Source: Fremontodendron californicum (lineage: Eukaryota > Streptophyta > Magnoliopsida > Malvales > Malvaceae). From it: DNA of 64,000 nt. The notes beneath the pieces are model-generated. The model made no database searches. It saw nothing but the letters and a program-made list of their open reading frames with translations, and was not told the DNA's origin. The stretch covers positions 11,929,501 to 11,993,500 of the forward strand of contig JAULJL010000005.1 of the NCBI GenBank assembly GCA_030761205.1. The letters are read 5' to 3'. Positions 1 through 12,369 of this stretch are shown one piece after another (the first letter of the stretch is position 1; each line of letters starts with the position of its first letter). The position numbers and the translations under genes are program-made.

Positions 1-1590
1 ATATGCATCATCTTGAGTAATTGCATCGTTTTTAGGATCATTGCATCTCCATTATTGTGTGGCAATTGCAGTTACACCATTCATGGACGATTTACACGAA
101 CATGATTCGCAATTGCATTTGCACTATTCAGAAGCATTTGCATATTGATAATCTTTGCATTTTCACCATTTAGAAGCATTTGCATCAATCCAAGGACATC
201 TGCATTTGCATCATACAAAAGCATTTGCACATTGTTAATCTCTGCATTTGCATCATTCAGAAGCATTTGCACAGTGTTGATCTATGCATCTGCATCATTT
301 CATAAAGTAGTTGCATCATTCGAGGATATTTGCATTTGCATCATTCAAAAGCAGTTGCACTTTGATAAATATCTGCATTTGCATCATACAGAAGCATTTA
401 CGCACTGTTAATCTCTGCATTTGCATCATTTATAAGCATTTGCACATTGTTGATCTTTGCATTTGCATCATTCCATGAAGTAGTTGCATCATTCGAGGAT
501 ATTTTCATTTTGCACATTGATAATCTCTGCATTTGCACCATAAAGCATTTGCATATTTGTTAGTCTTTGCATCTGCAACAAGAAGCATTTGCATCTTTAA
601 TTTCTGCATCTGCAACAAGAAGCATTTGCATCTTTTTTTTTGAACAACAAATGCAATTTTTATTGAAAGATAAAAAAACAATAGAATGGATTGCCCCACT
701 CGATCCAATGACAAAACAATAGTCACCCTAACAAGCAATAAACCAGTAATGTATATGACCCTCACTTACTAAAGGGAGTGCCAAATAACCTAATTGACTA
801 CCCTTCAAACTAAAAATAGTCTGAACCCCTAGATACCCCTGGATACAATAAAGCAACTACATTATCAACCTTGTGCTAAAATCATAGTTCTGAAAAATAA
901 AGCACCAATCACTGCCGCTTGTCCTTATGCTGAATTTCTTGTTCGTCCTGAATCGCAACATCAAAGAGGTAACCCATAATGCAACTTCACAAAAACACAA
1001 GATAGCCGAAAAGAAGCATTTGTATCTTTAATTTATGCATCTGCATCATGAAGCATTTGCATCTTTGTTGATCTTTGCATCTGCATCAAGAAGCGTTTGC
1101 ATCAATCCAAGACATTTGCATCTGCATTATGAAGCACTCTCATCTTTGTTAATCACTGCATTTGCATCATGAAGCATTTGCATCTTTGTTGATCATTGAA
1201 TCTACAACAAGAAGCATTCACATTTTTAATTTCTGCATCTGCATCATGAAGCATTTGCATCTTTGTTGATCTTTGCATCTGCATTATGAATCACTTGCAT
1301 CTTTTTTAATCACTGCATTTGCATCATGAAGCATTTGCATCTTTGTTGATCATTGCATCTACAACAAGAAGCATTTGCTTTTTTAATTTCTGCATCAAGA
1401 AACATTTGCATCTTTAATCTCTACATTTGCATCAAGAAGCATTTGCATCTATAACCTTTGCATCTGCATCATGAAGCATTTGCATATTTGTTGATCTTTG
1501 CATCTGCATCATGAAGCATTTGCATCAAATTGAAGACATTCGCATCTGCATCAAGAAGCATTTGCATCCTTTCAAAACCTCCAGGTTAAT
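1..1590. repeat. GCATTTGCATC minisatellite in 3' UTR of Tat/Ogre-like element A
   Basis: Degenerate tandem array built on the words GCATTTGCATC, AGAAGCATTTGCA and TTGATCTTTGCATCTGCATC, with variable spacers and a rough unit of 30-45 bases. It starts before the window. A near-identical array sits at 49490-50390, just upstream of the second LTR of element B, so it is a part of the retrotransposon family and not an independent satellite. Its place between the coding region and the 3' LTR fits the hypervariable, repeat-rich 3' UTR known for Tat/Ogre elements. Short open frames through it only reflect the periodicity. Confidence 0.8.
631..1009 (-). mobile_element. probable LINE/SINE 3' tail inserted in the minisatellite
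   Basis: A run of T followed by about 370 bases of non-repetitive sequence interrupts the minisatellite. It is flanked on the left by AAGAAGCATTTGCATCT and on the right by AAGAAGCATTTGTATCT, which would be a target duplication. The host array itself repeats this word, so the duplication is weak evidence. The poly-T on the left suggests a minus-strand, poly(A)-tailed, 5'-truncated retroposon. No coding capacity was recognised. Confidence 0.4.
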
Positions 1591-1667
1591 TTTCAACACA
1601 TTTTCAAAAATCATGGATAAGACATCCGAGCACTGTTTTCAAAATATTCCTGGCTTAACCAGATCTC

Positions 1668-2560
1668 TTCCCGACTATTGGTTCCGCCCAAGTCATCTCA
1701 TTGAAAATTATCTACGGTTTCTCCTAGATAACTTTTCGACTATTGGTTCCACCCAAGTCATCTTTTTGAAAATTATCTACGGTTTCTCCTAGATAACTTT
1801 TCGACTATTGGTTCCACCCAAGTCATCTCTTTGAAAATTATCTACGATTTATCCTAGATAACTTTTCGACTATTGGTTCCTCCCAAGTCATCTCTTTGAA
1901 AATTATCTACGGTTTTTCCTAGATAACTTTTGGACTATTGGTTCCGCCCAAGTCATCTCTTTGAAAATCATCTATGATTTCTCCTAGATAACTTTTCGAC
2001 TATTGGTTCCTCCCAAGTCATCTCTTTGAAAATTATCTACAGTTTCTCCTAGATAACTTTTCGACTATTGGTTCCACCCAAGTCATCTCTTTGAAACTTA
2101 TCTACGGTTTTTTCTAGATAACTTTTCGACCATTGGTTTCGTCAAGGTCATGTCGTAGAAAATATTTATGGTTTCACCCAGATCTCTTTTTGACCATTAA
2201 TTCCTCCAAGGTCATCATGTAGAAAAATTTCTGGTTTCATCCAGATCTCTTTTCGACCTGGTTCCGCCCAAGACATCTCTAAAATTATCTATGGTTTCGC
2301 CTATATAACTTTTCGACTATTGGTTTCGCCCAGGTCATCACATAGAAAATATTTCTGGTTTCACCCAGATCTTTTTTCGACATTTGGTTCCATCCAGGTC
2401 ATCTCATAGAAAATATTTTTGGTTTCATCCGATCACTTTTCGATCTTAGTTCCGCGTAGGGCATCTCATGTCAACTTTTTGTTCTACCTAGATCACTTTT
2501 CGACTTTTGGCTCCGCCCAAGTCATCACCCAATTACTGGTTTCACCTAGGTTGTTTCAAT
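1668..2560. repeat. 65-bp tandem repeat in 3' UTR of element A
   Basis: About seven good copies of a 65-base unit (core TTTTCGACTATTGGTTCC, then CCCAAGTCATCTCTTTG, then CTCCTAGATAAC) run from about 1668 to 2150. They are followed by about six degenerate copies in which the same TTCGAC/GGTTCCGCCCA/GTCAT words recur. The period was measured between the TTTTCGAC starts at 1733 and 1798. Element B lacks this array at the matching place (50390-50485), so it arose in or was gained by element A only. Confidence 0.85.
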
Positions 2561-2850
2561 TTCTGGTTTCGGCAATAAGGTTTGCATAAGACAAGATAAG
2601 GCCCCGGGACTACCATTGAGGTATTTTCTTCTCTTGCAAATCGAACTCGTTTTCTTAAGACGACTTGAGCCTTGATTAGTTAGGGAACTCAATTTAAGGA
2701 TAAACTCTTCTATTTACAGTTTTTTGAAAAAAAAAATGAAATGAAAAAATGAAGAAAACTCTCTCTTCTCTTCTTCACATGTGATTTTACTAACCGGACA
2801 AAATTATTGTCTATTTTATCTTAGTCTGATTCCTGATTCTCAGTAATAGT

Positions 2851-2864
2851 CAAAGAGGGATAGT
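2851..2864 (+). other. putative polypurine tract of element A
   Basis: The purine-rich string CAAAGAGGGATAGT lies immediately before the TGTAGACACC start of the LTR. This is where the plus-strand primer of a Ty3/gypsy element is expected, and it supports reading the following LTR as the 3' LTR of an element lying to the left. Confidence 0.5.
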
Positions 2865-3879
2865 TGTAGACACCTAATTTTGTCCGGGCCTCCTAAACAA
2901 GGAAAGTTTCTTCCTTCAACTTCCCAGAATGCAAAGAATCTCCCCTCATTCTACAGATGGGTCTCCAAGACTTTGGTTCGGAAGTCAATACGGAAAAGAC
3001 AACACGAAAAAAGTCAACTCTAAAAAAGTCAACCCTAAAAAGTCAACTACTAAAAAAGTCAACTGTCAGGGAAAATCAAGATTCGATGGTGAATTGAACA
3101 AGGGCGAAGGAATTTTGATAATCGGAGATCTACAATTGAAGTTAGAGAGGCGGAAAGTCAAAATTGCAAAATTCAATGTAAGAGAAAAGCATGAAATTTC
3201 CAAATTTGGGGAAAAGTACGTAAATGATCAAATTGAATGAAATTGATACTTGAAATTGAAAGATGATTAATAAAAAGGGATATATCAAGGTCCAATTTCA
3301 CCAAGAGGGATCAATCGAAAGAAGAAGTGGACAAAATTGGAAATTGCCATTTTTGGAAAAAATGGGAAATTTGGGGGAAAGTGTATAAATGATCAAATTG
3401 GAAAAAATTGAAGATTCAAAATGGAATAAGACCTATAATAAGGATATTGGAAGGTCCAATTTGAAGTGGAGGTGAAGGAAGACTCGATTTGAAGAGAAAA
3501 AAGGAAATAAAGATTTAATGCTTAAAAAGAAAATTTTGCAAATTTGAGGAAAACTACAGAGATAGTCCAATTCGGTAAAATGAAAGTCCCTAGTTGGTAA
3601 ATAAAAAATAAATATGGATATTTGAAGTTTCAATTTGTAGTGGATCCAAAGGAAGAACCGATTGGAGGAGAAATTGAAAAATCGAGAAAATTTCCAATTT
3701 TGAAGAAAAAGAAAAAAACTAAATTGGAGAGGAATTCAGATGTAAAAATTGAGAAAAATCGGTCCAACTCCAATTCAGTATATGACAAAGACAATGGAAA
3801 AAGAAAATTCGAAAGATTGCCCCGTTTTGAGTAAAACCGAGGTTTCAAAGGCTAAAGGGCAATTTTAGAAAATCCAAGA

Positions 3880-4330
3880 AAAATAGAATTCGAGCTCGAA
3901 AAATTGTGAAACATTCAAGAATTGAGTTTTAGGATGGAAAAAAGGAAATGAGAAGGAAAAATCCTGAAATTGGGGCTGAAAAGCAAATATGCTAAATTCG
4001 GGGAACTAATCCGCAATTTTAGAGAAAAATTCGGAAACAATAGAAAACGAGCTCAAAAAATTATGAAAACTTCCAGAATTGAGTTTTATATTGGATAGGA
4101 TGAATTGGAGAAAAAAAAAAACTGATAAAGGGGCTGAAATGAAAATAGGCAAAGTTAGGGGGGACTAATCCGCAATTTTAGAGAAAAATCCAGGAAAAAT
4201 AGAAAACGAGCTCGGAAAATTATGAAAACCTCTAGAACTAAGTTTTATATTGGATATGATGGATTGGAAAAGAAAAATATGAAATTTGAGTCCATTTGCA
4301 AATATATCAAGTTTAGGGGCCAAAATGCAA
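3880..4330 (+). repeat. about 158-bp subrepeats inside the Tat/Ogre LTR
   Basis: Three copies carry the words AAAAATAGAAAACGAGCTC, AAAATTATGAAAAC and GAGTTTTATATTGGAT, near 3884, 4044 and 4199. The equivalent block has about five copies in the LTR at 32753 (33400-34110) and about three in the LTR at 50486 (51150-51560), so copy number varies between family members. Confidence 0.7.
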
Positions 4331-6724
4331 TTTTACTAACAAAATCGAAAAAGACCATTTTGTAAATAAAAAAATAGGAATGGCCTGGAAAATCCAGGCC
4401 ATTTTCAGCCAGCTCATAGAGAGGAAGAGAGAGGATTGATCAACTTGATTCAATGGCCAAGATTGGGTAGCAAGATGACATTTTTAAAATGAAGGACAAG
4501 ATTCTCCACTACATGCCTATGTGGCATTCTTGGCCAATAAGAGGTGAATAAGACCCTTAATTTAAGGAAAAGGTCATGCAAAAAGGGGACAAAACCCTTA
4601 ATTTAAGGAAAGCATCATGCAAAAAGGGGACAAGAAATAGCCATGTGGCAAAGGTGTTGGGAGAGCATGCAAAGCATGACTAAAGGCTAAAAAAGAAGAT
4701 GAGCACATTCTCTACAAAGAGACCAATCTGCCAAGGCTCTAGGGGGTGGGATTCATTTTTAAGGAGGCTATTCACTATATTTGGAAGGCAAGGGCAGTAG
4801 CTTAAAAAAACTCTTGAAGAAAAAAGAAGAGAAAAAGAGGGAGAAAGGAAGAGGAATTAGAGAGCTTGGAAAAGCTTTGCTAGGTAGTCATTTCTTCTAT
4901 ACTTTTGATTTATTTTCTTTGATTTCATGATCTCTTTTTCTTCTTTTCCATGTGATTGTTAACTTTCTTTGTTTGAATAAAATGTTTCCAAAATAAATTT
5001 CTAAAAGGTTTTCTTCTATTCTCTACAAAATATCAAACTTTGCAAAATTTTCTCTACAATTTTTGGCCATGCTTATCTTTTGCTTGAGTTTCTTGCTTGC
5101 ATGTTAATTGTGGGTTTCACTATTGTGGTAAGATAGATTTTCTCCTTTGATTTTCTTTTAAAAAAATGAAATAAAAAGGTTTGAGAAGCTTGAGGATCTT
5201 TGTTTTACCAAGTGATTTTGGTTATGTAGGACTATGTCCAAAGAACCAACCATTGAGCCAACCTTGATTTTTCCTTGTTTATTTTTTTAGCTCATGATTG
5301 ATCATTTTCATATGTTTGTTTTGCTGGAAAATCATGCATTCATATCATTCTCAACTTGATTTTTGGCTAAGACCAATCAATGGTCTATAGCCAAAATCTC
5401 TTATGCAAACTAGTTGGGAAAATGATGATTTGTAAATTCGATAGTTTGATTTGGGCAATATTCTTCCTAGGTATTTTTGGTCCAAATTTAAAACTTATTT
5501 TTCCTCATATATTTCATCATGTTTTAGGCCAAAAATAATTTTTCCATAATTTTAGAATTTTTCTTCAAAGGTAAAAAAATGGTTTTCGGTAGAGTAGTCT
5601 TTAACTACTATCCTATTTTTGGCAATATTCTTCCTAGGTATATTTCGTCCGAACTTAAAGTTGATTTTTCCTCATATAGTTCATCATGTTTTAAGTCAAA
5701 ATTATCTTTTCAAGAATTTTTATAATTTTTCTTCAAGGGTAAAAAAATGGTTTTTGGTAGAGTAGTCTTAGCTAGTATTTTGTTTTTAAGACTACTTTGG
5801 CCTAGGTATTTTTGGTCCGATTTTAAAACGCATTTTTACTCATAAAGACCATCATGTCTCAAGTCAAAACTAATTTTTCCAGAATTTTTAGAATTTTTAT
5901 TCAAAGGTAAAAAAAATAGTTGTCTAAAACTGGGTTTTGGAGTCAAAATGAGTTTTTTCTAAACTAGCAAATTTCTGATTTTATTTGTAAAAGAGAGGGG
6001 CTGATTGGAGTCATTAGCTACTTCCTAAGGGATTTTTTCTATGTTATCTCAAGGATAAAAATTGGTTTTAAAAAGATCGGGTCATGGTAGTTAATTCGAG
6101 TTTCAAAATTTGCATTTTTCTTAATTCGAGCCCAAAATCATTCAACTTAGAGATCCAATTTAAGTTTCTTTCAAAGATAGTCAGACACCTTTTTTAGGTG
6201 TACGGATGTCTTTACTTCAAGGGAGAAACACATTTTCATGCATTGCATATTTTAAAATGTTTTATTTAATTTAGTGTAAAAATGTATTTTTCGGTTTCCT
6301 AAACATTTGGCGAGAATTAGTTCCTAATATTTGTCGGATTTGCCATGGAGGTTAGGAAATTATTCAACGCATATGTTTATGGAATCGAAAGCTATGGTTT
6401 TCGTTTTACTCGGAATCATGTAAATGTCATATGAAAGAAATATTTTCAAGCTTTGCCGGGTTTGCCGGGGTGTATGATAATATTTTCCGACATATGTCAT
6501 TTATGTGATTCCTCACATGAAAAATCAATTTTCAAAATGACGATGTGACCATATTCCATGATCGTGCATATTCCATGATATCTACATTTGTCATCTTAAT
6601 TATGCAAATTCTATGTTTATGAATATTCCATGTTGAAGTCATTTTATATTCATGTTGCTAGTGTGATCATGATGTGATTATAAATATTCTAGGATGCTGT
6701 CATTTGTGATTGTTGCCTATATGA

Positions 6725-7160
6725 TCTCTTTGTTTGCCATGTCATGATTTGTTTTGCTATGCCATAATAAGATTTTTCCATATCAAGCATGCCATGTCAT
6801 TAATTCTTTTGCCATGTCATAATAGGATTTGCCATGTCAAGATTGTCATGTCATTTATTCTTTTGGCCATGTCATTTAGATTTTTGCCATGTCAAGCATG
6901 CCATGCCATTAATTTTTTTGCCATGTCATAATAGGATTTGCCATGTCAAGCATGCCATGTCATTAATTCTTTTGGCCATGTCAATTAAGCATGCCATGTC
7001 ATTCTTTTCTTTGGCCATGTTATTAATTCTTTTGCCATATCATTAATTCTTGTCATATCATTTAGATTTTGCCATGTCAAGCATGCCATGTCATTCATTC
7101 TTTTGGTCATGTCATTTAGATTTTGCAATGTCAAGCATGCCATGTCATAATAAATGTTTG
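6725..7160 (+). repeat. GCCATGTCAT minisatellite inside the LTR
   Basis: Tandem degenerate units contain GCCATGTCAAGCATGCCATG and GCCATGTCATTTAGATTTT. The same array is at the homologous place in the LTR at 21291 (23470-24420, much longer) and in the LTR at 32753 (36345-36683 plus 41922-42430). Open frames across it encode periodic Cys/His/Met strings and are not accepted as genes. Confidence 0.85.
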
Positions 7161-8160
7161 CAATACCATGATAGTTGTACATTTTGTTTAAATTACATTT
7201 GTATCTTAGTATTGATTTACACATGACCATTTTTTTTATGATTTAAAATGCATGAAAAATAATTAATGATTTTTAAATAAAACAAGGTTATTCCCAAGTT
7301 AAAATAATTCATGAGTTCTCTGCTGGATCTGTCGGGGAGTATTATCATCAATTATCAATAATGACGGAATATCTTTTTCTTTTAAAAAACAAGTATGATT
7401 TGGAGAATTTTCAAAATAAAGGAAAAATTTCATGTTTTGTCGAGTTTGTCGGGAAATATAAAAAATTTTATGTTAATAAATTTCGGATCATTCTCAAATA
7501 ATATAATTATTTTTTTTAAAGGGGATTAATTTTAATGCCAAACCTGAAACTGACTTTTACCGAGACTCGAGATAACCACGATTAGTAAGGTACTGTTTTA
7601 TACGGGCGTTGTGGGGGTGCTAATCCTTCCGCACACGTAACCGACTCCCGAACCCGCAATTGTTTTCTCTGGCTCAAAGCGCAGACTTCGAAATTGGTTT
7701 AAAAAAATATTTTAATTAATTTTAAAATATTTTACAAAAACCGATTTTAATAGGTGATCGATCACACCTAACCAAAAAAGATTAATGGCGACTCCATTTC
7801 TTTTCTGAGGTTGTTTTCAAACCCTCAATTTTAATTTAAGTGGAATTAAATTATTTTTTCCTTTGTTTTCCTACGATAATAATAATAATAATTATTGTTA
7901 TTATTATTTCAATCATCGCTTAACAGGTCGCAAAATTTCGACAATTCTATTTTATTAATTTCCAATAATCATTTATATGATCAAATGACACGAAAGGCAT
8001 AATAAATATTTAAACTTTTAACATGTTTTTTTTGTTCATACGAAGAAGTTTAAAGAAAGGGAGGGGATAACGTACCTTTTAAAATAAAAGGCTTTTTCCA
8101 CTGGGCAATACAACATGCATAAGAATAGTAGCATTCGCCTGTTTTCAAAAGTGAACTATT

Positions 8161-8394
8161 CTATTCTAACAGGCTAACTGTTGCATTAAATATAGGATAG
8201 TTACCGTCACCGATTTCAACCGCTGTGAAGCATCGCATCATTGTGCCACTGCTCTTGTTACCAGACTTGTAGAGTTTGTCAAAGATTCCAGGCCAAACAG
8301 CATCGTCATCAAAATACCCAGCTTCACGAACCATAGCATAGGCCTACAATTGTAACTTTGGTTTTTCAACAAATCAAAGCAGAAAATAGTTTGC

Positions 8395-8440
<46 letters not shown>

Positions 8441-9407
8441 ACTACCATGTATATATCTAACATAATGTTGGGACTAGATCCGTCCACAGAACGGACTACT
8501 CATGAGTTAGTTTCAATCGGATTGTTTTGGACAAGATTTTCAAGTCTAAGTCTGGCCTAACTCGGCTTGGAATAAAGTCTTAATTAATAATTTTTTTTAT
8601 TTAATTTGTTTTAAATATATTTAAAATAATATTTTAATATTTTTTAAATAGTATCGGGTTTTTTTGACCCAATAGATCTAGCCAAGCCTTAGACAAGGAG
8701 TTTTAAAATGTCAGCTACCCCAATTTATGGACATCTCTAATTAAGACTTTATTTTTCATATATATATATATATATATATTAATTGGTGATTAACTTAATT
8801 TATAATTTTTGAACGCATTTCTTTTTATGAGACAATCAGGACTATTTTTAAACTTTTTCTAAACCTACTCTATTTTTACTAACTGAACTGAAGTAATCTC
8901 GTGGATATTTTTAGACAGACAAAATAAGGGTATCTTATTAATTGATTTAAAAATAATTGTCCATTCTAAAAATTTAATAGTTACCTTGTTTGTAAAATTG
9001 GGTAGGTTGCTCCACGATAGCAAGCAATCACAGAATTGTCCGACCTTATTTTGGACACGATACACAACAGCTCCAATGGAACCATCAATTTTTCCAGCAT
9101 GCTGAAATGAACGAGACTCGCTGTTCGGGATTTCTTGCGGGTAACCGGCAGGTCCAACATGTCCCTGCCAATCGTGGAACTTCTCAAACGTGATGTTGCT
9201 GTAACCCTCATTCTTGACCTCGCAATCAGTCGTTACTTGCTGATCGGACATGTAAGTGGTACCATTTTTGTTGGAGTATTTATAATTATAAAGCCTTTCA
9301 TTATTTCCTTTGCTTCTCATGTTCTTCGCATCAACCCAACCATTCAAACTCCAAATCCAAATCACTAAGAAGCTAAGAAAGATGTTAGGAGCTGAGATTA
9401 TCTTCAT
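8161..9407 (-). CDS. jasmonate-induced protein-like (JIP-23 family), secreted form; two exons
   Basis: Two exons are joined: 9407-8985 (141 codons) and 8343-8161 (60 codons plus stop TAG), about 201 residues. The intron 8984-8344 has GT at its 5' end and AG at its 3' end on the minus strand, in phase 0 after an Asn-Lys pair. Residues 1-27 form a signal peptide with a Phe/Leu/Ile/Trp-rich core ending at VDA. The mature part has the family motifs HDWQGHVG, GYPQEIPN, FQHAG, GSIGAVVYRV and CDCLLSW in exon 1, and ends in exon 2 with VEIGDGNYPIFNATV. The second gene at 30064 has the same motif order and the same intron site. The family is plant-specific and induced by jasmonate or stress; its biochemical role is not settled. 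The intron holds a (TA)n tract and MITE-like DNA. Predicted location is the secretory pathway or apoplast (inference). Confidence 0.8.
8399..8439. repeat. (TA)n microsatellite in the JIP-like gene intron
   Basis: An uninterrupted run of about 20 TA units lies in the intron of the minus-strand JIP-like gene. A second, shorter run is at about 8758-8780 in the same intron. Confidence 0.95.
8475..8739. mobile_element. possible degenerate MITE in JIP-like intron
   Basis: The ends TAGATCCGTCCA and (reverse complement of the right end) TAGAGATGTCCAT are loosely inverted. The interior is AT-rich around a GGGTTTTTTTGACCC palindrome. This resembles the hAT-like MITEs at 20811 and 25736, which have similar TAGRG(A/G)TG(T/G)-type ends. 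No clear 8-bp target duplication is visible, so the call is weak. Confidence 0.3.
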
Positions 9408-10530
9408 TATGGCTTGAAACAGGGGAAGGTGGATGAGTAGAAAAGTGCAAAGCAGAAAAAGAATGAAGGGATATTTCTTTTAGTGTGAAAAAAAAAAAGA
9501 TTAAGGCCAAATAAATCAACCTTTTTAATTTGTTCAATTCCTAATCCTAAATCCAAATAAAGGCAATGGGAAAGAGAAATAGGACAAGGAAAATATTTAT
9601 TTTGATGGAATGTACACTTCACTTTGCCTCTCTTGTGCGTGTTATCAATTCCATGCTTTCACTTTCATTTATTGTTTCTCAATTCTCTCATAAGTCAATA
9701 TGTCATACCTACCTAAAATGCACGTGTTAAAAAATATTATTTATTGTTTTGTTTATTATTATATTATGAATTCATTTTTATACATTATCGATAAAAATTT
9801 TAAATTTCATAGATTAAAAAACTAATAAATATATTCTTTGTTATATTAATTTTTTAATATTTTTATTATACCTACAAGAATATGTATTATATCTTATTAA
9901 ACTTGCTAGTAAAATTTTTAAACTCAACTAAAAATGTATCAAAATATTTTCTTTATATTATATAAGTACTTGTTTTGTTTGTAGATGACAGCCACGTACC
10001 AATGCCATACATGGCTGCTGGATTGGATAATAAGCCTGTTAGCTTTTTTACTTTACAAAAAAAAAAAAGTTTTGTGAGATTAAAATAAGTTGTTAGATAT
10101 ATATTTGGATGCAAAAATAGCGGCGATAGTGAGGTGAATTATAATGAGAAGAGAAAATGACCATTAAAATCATTAGATTAAAATGTATATATATAATGAA
10201 ACAATTAGATTATTTTATATTTATGAAGTTAATGGATAATTAAAAATTATTAGATTATATTTTGTCAAATAATTATTTTGTTAATAGATAATTGATAATT
10301 AATAAAAATAATAGTAATATATCAAATAATATCTTTGTGTTTATTTTTTATTTTTTATGTAATTATTTACTTTTAATTAATTCATATTAATTATATAATA
10401 ATAAAATTTTTATATTTATTAAATTATTATAAAATAATAATATATATATTTATTAATTTATTATATAACAATAAAATAAATTATATATTTATTATATAAT
10501 AATAAAAATTATAATAAAAAAAATCAAATG
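9408..10530. other. AT-rich intergenic DNA, no gene seen
   Basis: This is the 5' flank of the minus-strand JIP-like gene, then very AT-rich sequence (10170-10530) dominated by TTATTA and ATAATA words. No unambiguous TATA box can be chosen in the proximal part. I see no coding potential or recognisable repeat family. Confidence 0.6.
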
Positions 10531-11665
10531 GAGCTTGAAGGTTGATAACTCTATGAAGTAGAGTTATTTTGCCATCTTTTCTGCATCTAAATTAGCTAAA
10601 TCCTTGTGGTTTAAACTCTTAATTATTTCTAGTTTTTTTAGATTATTTTTATTTATTTATTTTATGTTTAAATTAGTTATTAATTTAATGTCTTTTGTAT
10701 TTTGTAGAGTCCTAAAGTAAGAAGGTGAAAACCAGTTAATATATGGAAAGTCTAAGTTGGAAACTGTTACTTGCCCACAAAGTTTTTCTTCTTTAGGCTT
10801 TTGGAGTTCTATAAATAGGAACCCTTTAGTACTTAATTGTATAACACCTTCTTAGCTTATACATCTTTTAGCTTTCATAAACCTAATTTCCTAAGAGGAG
10901 AGTAGCCACCAAAGGTTTACAAGAGGCAAAAGAGATTTTGGAGACTTGAAACCTTTGTTTATTATTTTTAATGTTTAGCATGAACTAATTTAATTTTTCT
11001 AGGATTGCAATGGAACTCAACATGTAGTTTGGATTATTTTACTCTCTTTCTTGACTTAATGATATTTGAGTTGTTTATTCAATCTTGTGCTTAATACTTC
11101 TAATTATTTGGTCACCAATTAGATTGATTTGGTAACCTAAATACAACTTCACAAAGGGAGTTTAGTGTTAGACATAGATTGAATAACATATGTTTCATAT
11201 TCATTTATTATGATGAATTGAGTTGCATGTAGGGTAGAAATATACTTACGTGTCATGTGTAACCAATTTTAGAGTCTTCTCTTTAATTCAATTATCATAT
11301 ACATATAGTTAATTGGTTAAGAAGAGTATTTTTATAAAATCATCGACAGATACTTATAAATAAATTAGAACTCTAGGTTAACAACTCAACGTGATTAGTC
11401 AAGTTAAGAGGGTCGAAGAGGTTCATACGAAGTGTTGACGAAAATTATAATCCTAGGCTTTTCTCAATTGATTTAATCCAAGTTTTAATTTGCTTTTTTT
11501 TATTAGTTTTTAATTAACAACTTTTAATTAATTGTTTGGATAAGATTAAGTTATTTTAGTTTTAGTAATTAACGAATTTAGTAACAATTTCTTGTGAGAT
11601 CAATACTCTACTTTTCACTTTATTACTTGTTACGATACGTGTACTTGCGTGATTGGAATCCGACA
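10531..11665 (+). mobile_element. decayed LTR-like segment of a Ty3/gypsy element
   Basis: The sequence reads like the promoter to U5 part of a plant gypsy LTR. A TATAAATAGG box near 10811 is followed by an untranslated leader. Near 11590-11665 come words typical of a U5 end (GAGATCAATACTCTAC, then CGTGTACTTGCGTGATTGGAAT) that in intact elements precede the primer-binding site. Neither end nor a target duplication could be set, and no coding remnant follows, so the limits are approximate. Confidence 0.4.
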
Positions 11666-12204
11666 AAAAAGTTCCATAAGGTTAAAATAATAAAAAAAAC
11701 TTCCACTGGGAAGATTTTTTTTTCTATTGAAGCTTCAAGCTCCAATGAAGAAAAAGAGAGCAGCACAATCAGCCTTGCTTTCCAAACAGATCAATTAACA
11801 CGATTGAAGCAAAAAAATATCTCAATTGACCAATCGCGCCTCAACGAGATTACTTTTGAATACAAAATTAGTAAAAAAGTAGAATCAATTAAAATGTGAA
11901 GTCCATTCTTTAACTTTTAAAAATGTAGTCTATCATCATTTTCGTTTATATATATATATATATATATATATTGACTATGTTATTTATTTTTAAACCATTT
12001 AGAATATTGAATCGGTTTTTCTTAACTCTTGAAACAAATTTTAACTATTGACACACTGTGTTCGTGAAACTAAAAAAATAATCTCATATGAAAAAAAGAG
12101 AGTACATGTATCTCTCTCTACTCTCTAGTTCTTACTCCTCCCACTATTAAAATAGACATCTTTTCACCTTTCCTGTCAAAACATAATCTTTCGGACTTAT
12201 ACGA

Positions 12205-12243
<39 letters not shown>

Positions 12244-12255
12244 AATAGGAACATG
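11666..12255 (+). other. unrecognised short open frame remnant and (TA)n DNA
   Basis: A frame open from 11594 to 11899 has a Ser/Glu-rich centre (IEASSSNEEKESSTISLAF) and a hydrophilic end. The upstream third overlaps the decayed LTR, so only about the last 65 residues could be a distinct fragment. I recognise no family and see no start signal or splice sites. (TA)n runs occur near 11949-11971 and 12209-12240. No further gene is seen. Confidence 0.35.
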
Positions 12256-12369
12256 TTTTTTTTTTTTTTTTTTTACAATAAAACTCCATCTGTATTATTA
12301 TATGTTAATAGCATCTGTCATTACAACTTGCTGTATTGATTCCAGATATTCTTCTAACTAAAATAATCT

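Larger units (their letters stand above)
2865..7943 (+). mobile_element. Tat/Ogre-like LTR (3' LTR of element A), about 5.1 kb
   Basis: It begins TGTAGACACCTAATTTTGTC, the same start as the LTR at 32753 and nearly that at 50486. The order of landmarks is shared with those copies: an AAAAAGTCAAC microrepeat block (about 3005-3065), about 158-base subrepeats (3880-4330), a leader with a pyrimidine-rich patch near 4880-4990, a TTGGCGAGAATTAGTTCC block (6307), a GCCATGTCAT minisatellite (6725-7160), a TATACGGGCGTT block (7600), and an end near GACA at 7943. LTRs near 5 kb are unusual and are known for the Ogre branch of Tat. The 3' boundary is approximate. The long open frames inside it are short and unconserved, so no protein is claimed. 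Confidence 0.75.

Noticed and set aside
1..1590. CRISPR-like array (short repeats with spacers)
   Set aside because: Repeats and spacers are both degenerate and of variable length, the genome is plant, and the same array recurs in the homologous retroelement.
6734..7230. Met/Cys/His-rich frames (MPCHVIH-type repeats), also at 23431-24400, 36328-36750 and 41843-42449
   Set aside because: They run in several frames at once through the GCCATGTCAT minisatellite; the peptide repeats only mirror the DNA period.
8865..8984. Read-through of JIP-like exon 1 to give a 180-aa protein
   Set aside because: The conserved family C-terminus is encoded by 8343-8161, and a GT donor lies exactly where the paralogue at 30064 has its intron.
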